DNA from: Ciona savignyi
Taxonomy: Eukaryota > Chordata > Ascidiacea > Phlebobranchia > Cionidae
Assembly (NCBI GenBank): GCA_000149265.1
Contig: CH003236.1
Coordinates: 72,842 to 136,841, forward strand
Direction of reading: 5' to 3'
Length of the DNA: 64,000 nt
Shown here piece by piece: positions 46,169-55,400 of this stretch. Made by a program: the position numbers and the translations under genes. The stretch's first letter is position 1, and the number at the start of each line of letters is the position of its first letter. A model generated the notes under the pieces. It was not told the origin of the DNA. It did not search any database and saw only the letters and a list, made by a program, of their open reading frames with translations.

Positions 46169-46769
46169 AAAGTATAGAATTGTAATACGAACAAACAGAT
46201 GCGTATGCCCCAAAACTACCTTTAACTTTTTTCCGGGAAATACCGATTAATTAAATTCAACTGGTGATCAGTCACATTTAGGCTTCAAACTATACGGACG
46301 AAATAGTCCAATCGAGTTAAATCTTTTGGCGGTGTTAGCTAACATGGTGTGTATCTACATTGGCTAATTTTAGGTATATTGCTTCAGAGAAATTTCTAAG
46401 AGACCCAAGACAATAAGCACGACTGCCAATATATTGTATTGTCACAGTTAACTATTTAGCTGTTAGTTAATCCTCATTGTTAATCACAGTGTTAATTAAT
46501 ACCCTTTGATTATTTTTTTTAGAATCATTGTTAATTATACTTAAATTGATTCTTTAACAAGCCACAAGTAGTAAGTAGGAGGCGTTTAACCAAGTATTCT
46601 TTTCCCTATCTCTCCAATGCAAACTGGCCTTACAAAAACAGCTGTCACATAGAATCCTGACATATAGAAAGTCTTAGATGTTTTCACAGTTAAAAATTAA
46701 AGCTTGGATCTGCAACCTAAACTTAAAACCCTCTGAAATTTTACTTAAAACTTTTGAGTCCATACTCCT
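46169..46769. other. No gene seen
   Basis: A+T-rich spacer between repeat copies. Confidence 0.45.
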
Positions 46770-46999
46770 TCGTACATCGGCAACCGAGTTGTGCTGTTAT
46801 TTCGACGTGATTCTCAGTTAAGCGTTCACGAGTGAAGTGCATTGAATTATTCGTGTGTTTTATTGACAACGTTTCGACAATAAACAAACTAACGTTCAAA
46901 CGAGCGCTGACTCGATCTTTGGGTTGGATCGGAGTAAAATATTCGAGCCAAGCGCTCAGAATTGAACGTTAATCGTTTCCCATAACGTCAAACGTTGCA
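46770..46999 (-). mobile_element. LTR fragment, family 2
   Basis: The reverse complement begins TGCAACGTTTGACGTTATGG and continues with GGCTCGAATAT, ATCGAGTC and AATGCACTTCACTCG in the same order as the solo LTR at 144-790, but clearly diverged. The left limit is approximate. It abuts repeat copy R3. Confidence 0.6.
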
Positions 47000-47450
47000 A
47001 CAGGCATGCCATGTCGTTTCGACATCTACCAAAAGGAGTAATGGAATCGCAAAAAAACTTTGTCATTTCTTAGATAGACAACATGGTCTAGATATGCAGA
47101 AACAAAAATCTTGGGTGATAAATCCCGGAGAATTCCCCTGGGACGTTAAAACCAAAAACGGATTTTTTTTAAATAGCTTTTTTGGGGCATAGCGCTTGAA
47201 CGACTGCTCCAATTTCATTCAAATTTGGTGGAATGTTGGATCGTTTTCCCTTTCTTTTCCAATTAAAAGAAAAAAACATTTACCTAGGGTAATTCCCTTA
47301 AACATGAAGTTATATTCGGGCTGTTTTAGGAATTTAGCTTCATTTCACTATAGCGCTTGACAAGACGCTTTAATTGAAAAACAAATGTGGTAAAATGTTC
47401 CTAAATTTAACACAAATATTCTTTTTTAACTACACATTGCCGGTTTCAAC
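47000..47450 (+). repeat. Tandem-unit repeat element, copy R3
   Basis: One unit (GGAGAATTCCCCTGGGACGT; GGGCATAGCGCTTGAACGAC) plus part of the non-unit tail (TATTCGGGCTGTTTTAGGAA) as in R1. Confidence 0.65.
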
Positions 47451-47549
47451 ACAATCACCCGTTATTGCGTACAACATTTATGACGGTTAAACATAGACAT
47501 CTAAGAGACATTTAAACAGATTAAATATATAATGGGTCGATAAATTTTA

Positions 47550-47706
47550 CACTGGGAAATGTTTTGTTTTATCCTACTGCGCAGCAAAGTTTTGAATGTC
47601 TTCTGATATAACGACCGGTATGGACCCAGTGTTTACTGCTTCCTGGTCTGATAGACCGACTAAAAAGCAGAGACCTGACTTTAATAAATGTCCAGGTTGC
47701 AATACT
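47550..47706 (+). repeat. Block shared with 55490-55672
   Basis: TGTTTTGTTTTATCCTACTG, ATATAACGACCGGTATGGAC and ACCTGACTTT are matched in order in the far upstream region of the first APP-like gene. It suggests that upstream DNA of that gene was copied here together with its promoter and signal peptide. Confidence 0.55.
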
Positions 47707-47708
47707 AA

Positions 47709-47778
47709 GCATTTGGTGGTTCATTGGTAGAATCCTCGCCTGCCAAGCGGGGGCACGGGTTCGATTCCGGCCAATGCA
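47709..47778 (+). tRNA. tRNA-Gly (GCC)-like sequence, probably a pseudogene
   Basis: GCATTTGGTGGTTCATTGG, TAGAATCCTCGCCTGCCAAG (anticodon GCC in loop CTGCCAA) and GGGTTCGATTCCGGCCAATG match eukaryotic tRNA-Gly(GCC). The anticodon stem pairs. An extra T in the acceptor side and one base missing from the 3' side of the T stem make a working tRNA doubtful. It ends ten bases before a SINE. Confidence 0.6.
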
Positions 47779-47787
47779 AAACTTTAT

Positions 47788-48073
47788 CCGGCCGGTTGGT
47801 CTAGCGGTTAAGTGCGTCACCTTTCAATCGAAAGGTTGCGGGTGCGAAACTGGTGGCTATCTGGTCTGTTGTGCCCTCGGGCATGGCACTTTACGGACAT
47901 TGCCTGACCGAGCGGATTAATAGGTTCTACCAAATTAAAGAAAAGTGTCTATCATATACAACACACTGCAATAGCTTTGGTAACCCGACGATAGCCGCGA
48001 GGTGATCTGGAGATTGCCCGTGTGTTAAACCACTTGGTTTTCCCATTAACGGGGATAAAAATGAATATTCTCT
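47788..48073 (+). repeat. tRNA-derived SINE
   Basis: Near full length: CCGGCCGGTTGGTCTAGCGG, GGTGCGAAACTGGTGGC, GGCACTTTACGGACATTGCC, ACGGGGATAAAAATGAATAT. Pentamer tail is worn. Confidence 0.88.
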
Positions 48074-48261
48074 CTAAAGTCTAACTTTCCTGGATGTAAC
48101 TGATATGTAAGTATTTTCACATTGTAGTTCAAATAAAATGCAAAAATAAACTTAAAATAACCTAAACAACTTATTTATAAAGGCTAAATTGGTAAACCAT
48201 GCAACTCCTAATTTAAATAAAAATTAAAAGGCTTTATTATGTTTTTGCACTCCGGTAAACA

Positions 48262-48461
48262 GGTGACAGAGTTTTCTACTTAAAAGAGAAAATCCTCACT
48301 AGCTTTTCTGATTTAAAAAAAAATAAGTGTATTTAGTTTTGTTACCCTTAATGAAACTAGCTAAGTTTAGTAAATTGTAGTTCATGTATTCGTCGTCTGT
48401 TTGGGTGCACTGCTTGTTATTTCTATCGCAGCGTTTTATGTTTAGTTCAAAGAAGAAAAAA
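48262..48461 (+). promoter_or_regulatory. APP-like-derived promoter and 5'UTR of the chimeric gene
   Basis: GTGTATTTAGTTTTGTTACC, CCTTAATGAAACTAGC and GTAGTTCATG match the region just upstream of the first APP-like gene (57540-57600), as does CAGCGTTTTATGTTTAGTTC (57657-57676). Part of it (AAAATCCTCACTAGCTTTTC) also matches 54580-54605. Confidence 0.65.
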
Positions 48462-49420
48462 ATGTTTAGTAAGATTGTTGATATATCAGTGCTCGTATTG
48501 TTGATGATCTGCAGGATATCCATTGCTGACAAAGATGGTTCAATGGCAAATTATGCCACTCAATCGAGCAATAGTGATGGTACCAGCCCTACCAGATGGA
48601 ACACTGGCAGTTGGACACCAGTAAGTTAAATGTGCAATACTGAAGCTTAAAGTCATATTATCCCCTGAAGAAGAAAAATGGGATTTTTAAGGATACTCGG
48701 TAGAACATTACTTAAGAAACAACCGTTTGGTGGCCCAAAAAAGGTCAAATGTAGGTTTCGAATGCGTAAACGCACAGCAAGTGGAGTGACGCGCCAATGA
48801 ATTGTTTTAAAGCTGACAAACGTGAACCAGAGAAACTATACGGGTCAAAATATAAATAACTCTTTTCATTTCTCAGTGCAATCCGTCGTGTGGCTCGGGT
48901 TGGAAGAGAAGATCAGTGACATGCGCATCTGCTGACGGACTGGAGACTTATGGCGAAAGTAAATGCGATGTCAACCAAAAACCGTCCATTCGAGCTCGGT
49001 GTATGAATAGACCATGTCGACCACGTTGGATTGCGGGCAAATGGGGACAGGTTAGTTTGCGTAGTGAGTTGTCTTAACATCGTTAAAAAGAAAAAAAAAA
49101 CATTAACAAAATTTAGAAAAAGAAAAAACATTAACAAAAATTTAATTTACAGTGTGTCGGAACTTGTGGACATGGGCAGAAACGACGGCGTGTGGTGTGT
49201 GTGGATCCTATGACCAAACCGGCCCTCACACGCGTGTTTTTATAGTAGGAAACCGAAGAGAATTATATCTTGTAATGCGAAATGCGAAGAAACGGAAGTC
49301 CCCCCAGAAGAATGTGCGGATAACTTGGCATATTGCCCAATGGTGCTGCAGTTAAATTTCTGCAATCGAAAGTACTTCCGAAAGGTGTGTTGTCATACTT
49401 GCACTTTAACCACTGATTAG
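48462..49420 (+). CDS. Chimeric gene: APP-like signal peptide fused to ADAMTS TSP1/PLAC exons
   Basis: Exon 1 (48462-48620) starts MFSKIVDISVLVLLMICRIS and ADKDG, the signal peptide and first mature residues of the APP-like genes. It passes near 48553 into sequence matching ADAMTS exon 19 (TRWNTGSWTP versus [10 protein letters not shown]). Exon 2 (48877-49050) and exon 3 (from 49153) copy ADAMTS exons 20 and 21, with the same phase-0 junctions. As read, one extra base near 49217-49228 shifts the frame: the product stops at 49245 after about 141 residues with one full TSP1 repeat and part of the next. PLAC homology ([15 protein letters not shown]) continues in the other frame to the stop at 49420. 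It is therefore a fresh, possibly decaying, ADAMTSL-like gene. AATAAA follows at about 49458. Expression is unknown. Confidence 0.75.
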
Positions 49421-50097
49421 TTTGCTTTAATGCCACCATAAAAAAAACACAAATACAATAAACTAATAAGGTAAAATTTTAAAAGTCTGTAGAGAATTAG
49501 CAAAACTTAATGTGTAATGTATACAATATGACGTCATTATTATTCTCTTCCGGAACCTTAAGTCCGAATAACTTAACATTTGCCAATCATGCCCCAGTTT
49601 TGGTAAGAAAATAATTGAACTTTAAACGTCAATTAATAATTAACAATAATGCTTAATGCTGAAGCAATAACTTTATCTTTGAAACAATAATTTTAACGCC
49701 GACAGTTTACATTTTAGGGCTAAAAAAAGATTAACGCCTTAACGCTTAGATAAATATATATTTTACCGCTCAAAGAGTAAAGAGCAGACAAGAATTCAAT
49801 ACTGCAAAACAGCCATTTACGTGGAAAATAGCCAAGAATTGTGTATACTTTGCCATCGTTTTAAACAGACGATTTATTTACCAACTTTGTATTTGGTGCT
49901 GTGCTCGCGTATAGTCAAAAATAAAATCAACCTCCGTAAAGGAGCTCGGATTTGTTGGAGTCATTTTGGCGTATCAATAGCTAGCTAAGGAACTACAGGC
50001 CAGATTTAGTGCCAGGTGTTGGCACCCAAACAATACTCCCTACAGGTCTTAGCTAAGATATGCAGTGGCGAACCACGCAAAGAAAACTCTGCTAATA
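49421..50097. other. No gene seen
   Basis: Polyadenylation signal region of the chimeric gene followed by A+T-rich sequence without recognised features. Confidence 0.5.
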
Positions 50098-52494
50098 CTA
50101 GAGAGTGTCAACCACTTGTTTAACCACCACTATTTGTAAAACTTATGTTATATGCCATATATTCATGCTACAGGATCCCTAACCACAATTTGTATTTTAT
50201 ACACCGAGCATTAAGTTTGTTTCTGCAAGCATAAACGCATGGGTCCTATAGTTACCCAACCAAACTTCTTTTTCATGTGTAGTTAAACAAAGAATAAATG
50301 TCTTAAATTTACGAATATTTCACCACAAATGTTTTAAATTAAAGCTTGTTTTCAAGCGCTATATAGTAAAATGCAACTAAATTCCCAAAACAGCCGGATT
50401 TAGTTGTTCATGGATTCAGAGAATTTCCCCTCGGTTTAGTGGATAAGTTTCCGTTTTTACATGTGTGGGTCATGTTATATAACACTTCTTAAAGTTTAAT
50501 CTGTTTTGTCGACTCCTTGTTGGAGTTGTCAGTGCAATATGGCATGCCTGTCACAATCATAACTCAGGAACATATCTTCGTTTTTAAGGGAATTACCCTA
50601 AGTCAATATTTTCTTTATTTTAATTGGCACAGAGTGTCTAATGGTCTAACATTTCACCAAATCTGATCAAAATTGAAGCAGCCATTCAAGCGCTATGCCC
50701 CAAAAAATACTATTTTTTCAGAAAAAATAGCGTTTTGGTTTTTAACGTTCCAGGGGAATTCCCTTAGATTTATCACCCACAATTTTACTCCTGCGTATCT
50801 ATACTATGTTCTCCAACAAATAATAAATTTTTATTTCGATTCCAATATTTCTTCTGGTAGATGTCGGGCGACATGTTATGCCTGTCGCAATCATGATTTG
50901 AGAACAAAATCTTATTTTTTAGGGTATTTCCCTAGGTCAGGGATGTCCAACCTGCGGCCCGCAGTGCGGCCCACCTGAGATTTTTGTGCGGCCCGCTAGT
51001 CATTTTTACTCCAAGTACTATTTTGAAGTTTAAATCTTGGCCTAATTCAAATGTATCAGTCAGCTTTTAGGGACGCAGTAAACATTAAAACTGCAAAAAG
51101 AAACCGACGGACGACAAACACTTATCTCATTGACTTTGTATTGCAGAAATAAGTTTTTGTTTCTTTCTATATGTGTGTTATTTGTTCCTTTTTTCAAAGA
51201 TGAAATTAATGGCTTTTGATTGTTTCTTTATGTACCCATTCAGGGTTGGAATTAAGGGATCGCAAATCGCTATTCGCGAACCGTTTTCTAAAGTTCGCGA
51301 ATTACAAAATTTAACAAAATCGCGAAAATATAAATTACCGGTACTGATTTCGCGCACTTTTAATAATAAATCCTCACACGTTAAAATAACATTGTTTGCC
51401 TTCAACATAACATTATTTATTTACCTTGGCTTTAGTTTGCATTATTGACACATAATAAGCAGTTCTATCACAACGCAACAATCGCCATTATGCGTTAATA
51501 TTCCTCGATTCCTTTATTTATGATTGGCGAGATGCGACACACCCCTTTTGAATTTACGTTTATTACAATTTATCATTACTGTACTACTAAATAAGGGTAC
51601 TGTCTGCTTTATAAAATAAATATCTTTCTGGTCGTTTAAGGCAATTTATCATAACCAATTTTTTTTTCGCGCATTTCGCAAATCATTTCAAAACCATTAA
51701 TTAGAACCTTGCCATTTTTATTGAAATTTAAAGGGGAACTGAAGTCAATTTTAAGAATATCTTAATAAATGGAAAAAAATACGCTGATTTCAAAAATCAA
51801 ATCAGTTTCTTCCAATATTGTTTTGTTAAAGAGTTATGAGCAAATATGCATTTTATTTTATGTTAGGGGATTTCCCGTATTACGTCACTGACGTTGTTGA
51901 GATTTCGTGCCTATGCATTGTATACAATCATGTGCCAGTTTAGAGGTGAATTAGTAACATAAGCGCCTGCAGGAGCGTTGTATTTTTGTTTTTTTATGGA
52001 GACTTAGCATAACACTTGTCATATAGCCTAACTGAACCAATGTACCCGCGTGACAGCTTACCTTAAGCGCGCTCATTCAGGCCTGCACGATCCTGGACCT
52101 AAGCTGAATGCTGAGGTATACAGGTCTCGTATTTAAATGACTTTAGAATAATAAGTCTTAGCAATTCATATCATAAATCATAGAAGTGAAGACAGAACAA
52201 GAAAACTAGATCAGGAGGAAGTAAACTGTAACTGCCAGCAATTTAGAGAAATAAACCAGCCATCAATCAAAGATCAGACTATGCGGTGGGAACAGCCTAT
52301 TTCTTTCATGATTGTTGCTTTTCAATATATAGCCATAATCTGCAACGTAGACTAGCAATGTTGTTATCAACCCCTAGGCTACAAACTGAGAGTGTGAGAG
52401 ATTTGGTATACATATGCATAGAAGTTTTAACAAATTTCTTTTGTTTTCTTCATTTCTAGAGTAAATTTAAGTTAATGTTGTAACACTAAAATGG

Positions 52495-52857
52495 ATGACA
52501 GTTTTCAGCATTCTGGCATGGATGAAAGAAGTTTTATTGTACACAATAAAACAACACAAATTTAGTCATGTGCGTTTAAAGTTTGAACCAAGGAAAACGT
52601 CTGAAAGTATCTATGAAGATGCAAGCCCCATAGAAGAAAATGTTTATTTAGAAACATTACCTATTGACATGACTTGGTGCCGTTGCAAAAACTGTATTCT
52701 TATGGACACACCGCAAGAATGTTTATGCTGCATGAATGTACATCCATTTGTGCACAAAAAAATGCCAGACTGGACTTGCATTACTAAAAGCCCTTATTTT
52801 TCAATTATCTGCTTGGATAAAGAAGTTCTTGAAGTTGCACTTGATGTACTGGGTTGA
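52495..52857 (+). CDS. P2X7 ballast-like cysteine domain frame inside the Kolobok element
   Basis: A 120-codon frame with WCRCKNCILMDTPQECLCC, then CITKSPYFSIICLDKEVLEVAL. This spacing of Trp, Cys and the CIT-x-P-F-x-CL-VL-AL run is that of the zinc-binding C-terminal ballast domain of P2X7 receptors, a domain known to occur in many invertebrate and transposon-linked proteins outside receptors. The second half of the domain is absent, and the stop falls within the opposite THAP frame. A better N-terminus may lie in another frame (MDDSFQHSGMDERSF at 52491), which would mean a frame break near 52560. There are no membrane segments, so it is not a P2X channel. Confidence 0.6.
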   Translation: MTVFSILAWMKEVLLYTIKQHKFSHVRLKFEPRKTSESIYEDASPIEENVYLETLPIDMTWCRCKNCILMDTPQECLCCMNVHPFVHKKMPDWTCITKSPYFSIICLDKEVLEVALDVLG

Positions 52858-53177
52858 TCACTATGTTTAAAATCATAATCAGAAAAATTTAAAATTGTTG
52901 GAACTGTATTTTTCACCAAGTGGTTTGTTTTCATCATCTTGGCTACTCCATTGGAGTCAAATACAATTTTACTATGATAATCCTTGTCACAAATATGTGC
53001 ACTACACACTGCGGTTCTTTTTCCAGGTAGTTTAGAACGCTTGCATTGTTGTATCCATTGCTTCAACCGTTTTTTGTCGTTGTGAGGAAATCGATGGAAG
53101 AGCACAGGTGGATTGGAATTTTGAGTGCTGTAATAGGAATTTGTACATCCTGGAGCAAAACAATATACTCCAATCAC
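52794..53177 (-). CDS. THAP-domain frame inside the Kolobok element
   Basis: A 127-codon frame on the minus strand. THAP zinc-finger pattern: CFAPGCTN, then RFPHNDKKRLKQWIQQCKRS, CSAHICDKDY (C-x2-H) and the closing NTVPTILNF (AVPTIF-like). This DNA-binding module sits at the N-terminus of Kolobok and P-type transposases. Here the chain ends about 40 residues after the domain, with no catalytic core, and overlaps the convergent ballast-like frame by 64 nt. It could act only as a DNA-binding fragment. Confidence 0.75.
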   Translation of the reverse strand: MIGVYCFAPGCTNSYYSTQNSNPPVLFHRFPHNDKKRLKQWIQQCKRSKLPGKRTAVCSAHICDKDYHSKIVFDSNGVAKMMKTNHLVKNTVPTILNFSDYDFKHSDQPSTSSATSRTSLSKQIIEK

Positions 53178-54556
53178 TCTTTCTTCCTTCTCAGTGGCTT
53201 AACTTTAGCCATTTTACAATATCTAATAAAAAGAACTAAATTAGAAATGTGGTATATTCTTATTAACTTATTTGGGTAGTTAAGTAAAGATCTATTATAT
53301 ATATTCTTCACTTACTTATCTGAGTGCTTGCTGTGTACTTATTGTCAGACTACACATCAGCTACTCAACTGTGGATTAACTGTTTTTTGCAATAAGTGGT
53401 ATTCTCAACCAGTAGGCTAATGGCTCAGTTTCAATAACAGCAGACATTAAATGCACCACATACACAACAGCAAAACATTATACAAACAGCCAAGGTAAAC
53501 CATGAAAGAAATAGGCTTTTCCCACCGCATAGTCTAGCCTTTGCTTAATGGCTGGTTTATTTCTATAAATTGCTGGCAGTTACAGTTTAATGCATTCTGT
53601 TATAGTTTTCTTGTTCTGTTTTCACTTTTATTATTTATGATATAAATTGCTAAGACTTATTATTCTAAAGTCATTTAAATACGAGACCTGTATACCTCAG
53701 CATTCAGCTTAGGTCCAGGACCGTGCAGGCCTTAATGACCGCGCTTAAAGTAAGCTGTCACCATGTACATTGGTTCAGTAAGACTATATGACAAGTGTTA
53801 TGCTAAGTCTCCATAATAAAAACGAAAATACAACGCTCCTGCAGGCGCTTCTGTTACTAATTCACATCTAAACTGACACATGATTGTATACAATGCATAT
53901 AGGCACGAAATCTCAACAACGTCAGTGACGTAATACGGGAAATCCCCTAACATAAAATAAAATGCATATTTGCTCATAACTCTTTAACAAAACAATATTG
54001 GAAGAAACTGATTTGATTTTTGAAATCAGCGTATTTTTTTCCATTTATTAAGATATTCTTAAAATTGACTTCAGTTCCCCTTTAATAGGTTTTGCGGCCC
54101 ATTGAATTATTTTAAGTGACAATGCGGCCCATTACAATAAAAGGTTGGACATCCCTGCCCTAGGTAATTTTTATTTCTTTTAAGTGTTAAATCATTTACT
54201 CTTGCACTTACATTCCACCAAATCTAATTTAAATTGGAGCTGCCTTTAAAGCGCTATGCCCAAAAAACCTAATTTTTTAGAAAAAAATAGCGTTTTGGTT
54301 TTTAAAGTCCCAAGGGAATTCCGTTAGATATATCACCCAACATTTTGGTTTCTGCATATCTAGACCATGTTGTTTAACAGATTTTTTCATTAAGTTTCAT
54401 TACGATTTCATTACTCCTTTTGGTAGATGTCGGGGCGACATGCCATGCCTGTCAAAAGTTTGACGAAGAAAAAAAAAGAAAAAAAAGGACAAAAACAATA
54501 TGTGTCCTAATTTTTTAATTAGGACCTATAAATATAAATGTCTTATGTTTTTAACA

Positions 54557-54622
54557 CAAACAAACATGAGAGAGTTTTCCTACTTGAAGCAAAAATCCTG
54601 ACTAGCTTTTCTAAATTTTTTT
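54557..54622 (+). repeat. Short block matching the chimeric gene promoter
   Basis: GAGAGTTTTCCTACTTGAAG and AATCCTGACTAGCTTTTC match 48270-48305. It is probably upstream DNA of the first APP-like gene now parted from it by repeat insertions. Confidence 0.5.
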
Positions 54623-54624
54623 TT

Positions 54625-55400
54625 GACTAGAGAGTGTCAACCACGTGTTTAACCACCACTATTTGTAAAACACATTTTGTATTCTACATATTCATGCGAG
54701 CAGGGTCCCTAACCACAATTCGTATATTATGTAGGCTATGTTCAATACACAATATATGTTGTCGTCAGATAGGTGCGTGTCTGCTCCATGTTATCTAACA
54801 TTCCTAAAAGTGTTTACCGGACTGCAATAATTTTGTTCCTGCAAGCATAAACGCATGGGTCCCATAGTTATCAAACCAAACTTCTTTTTCATGTGTATGT
54901 AAAAAAGATATTTTACTAAAAATTCTTTAAATTAAAGCCTATTGTCAAGCGCTGTTTATTTTTAGAGTCTTAGGAGAATCCCCTTGAATTTCTTGCCCAT
55001 TTTTTGTTTTTGCATTTCACCAAATCTAAATAATATGCTATGCTTAAAATATCGAAATTTAAAAAAATACAATTTTGGTTTTTAACGTCCCAGGGTTATT
55101 ATCTTGGATTCATCACCCAAAATTTTGGTTTCTATTAAACGCCATGGCCAAAAAAGCAAATTTTTAAGAAAAAAATACCGTTTTATTTATTTTACATCCC
55201 AAGGGAATTTCCCGGGATTAACACACACAATTTTAGTTTATGTAGGCTACATATAGACCATGTTGTCTAACAAATGACAATGTTTCCTAACGACCCCATT
55301 ATTCCTTTGGGTATATGTGGGTCCAAATGCCATGCCTGTCAAGCCTTTGACGAAAAAGAGAGAGAAAAAAACGGTCAATAATATATGTCCCGTTTTCCCA
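54625..55400 (-). repeat. Tandem-unit repeat element, copy R5
   Basis: Inverted; begins CTAGAGAGTGTCAACCACGT, then AAACGCATGGGTCCCATAG, worn core units, and ends near ATATATGTCCCGTTTTCCC. Confidence 0.65.

Larger units (their letters stand above)
51732..54081. mobile_element. Kolobok-type DNA transposon with ~580-bp inverted ends
   Basis: A 2350-bp element starting AGGGGAACTGAAGTCAATTT, ending in its inverse, flanked by TTAA (51728-51731 and 54082-54085). Inverted arms run to about 52311 and from about 53500 and are nearly identical, so it is young. TTAA duplications plus a THAP-domain reading frame place it with Kolobok; piggyBac also uses TTAA but has no THAP domain. The interior has two convergent short frames, THAP on minus and a P2X7-ballast-like one on plus, and no full transposase, so it is likely non-autonomous. 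The inverted arm contains GGGGATTTCCCGTATTACGT. Confidence 0.88.
50938..54157. mobile_element. hAT element with 8-bp target duplication, carrying a Kolobok insertion
   Basis: Ends CAGGGATGTCCAACCTGCGG and GGTTGGACATCCCTG are inverted repeats, and TGCGGCCC recurs inside both ends, as in many hAT elements. Flanked by a perfect CCCTAGGT (50930-50937 and 54158-54165). Without the inner element it is about 870 bp and has no transposase frame: non-autonomous. Confidence 0.92.
50098..54540 (-). repeat. Tandem-unit repeat element, copy R4, split by nested transposons
   Basis: Inverted relative to R1. It begins CTAGAGAGTGTCAACCAC, holds two units (about 50560-50937 and 54166-54470) and ends with the hairpin GTCCTAATTTTTTAATTAGG. 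A hAT element (50938-54157) interrupts it between two copies of CCCTAGGT. Confidence 0.7.

Noticed and set aside
52495-52857. A purinergic P2X receptor gene
   Set aside because: Only the cysteine-rich ballast-like part is present, without membrane spans, and it lies between transposon inverted repeats.
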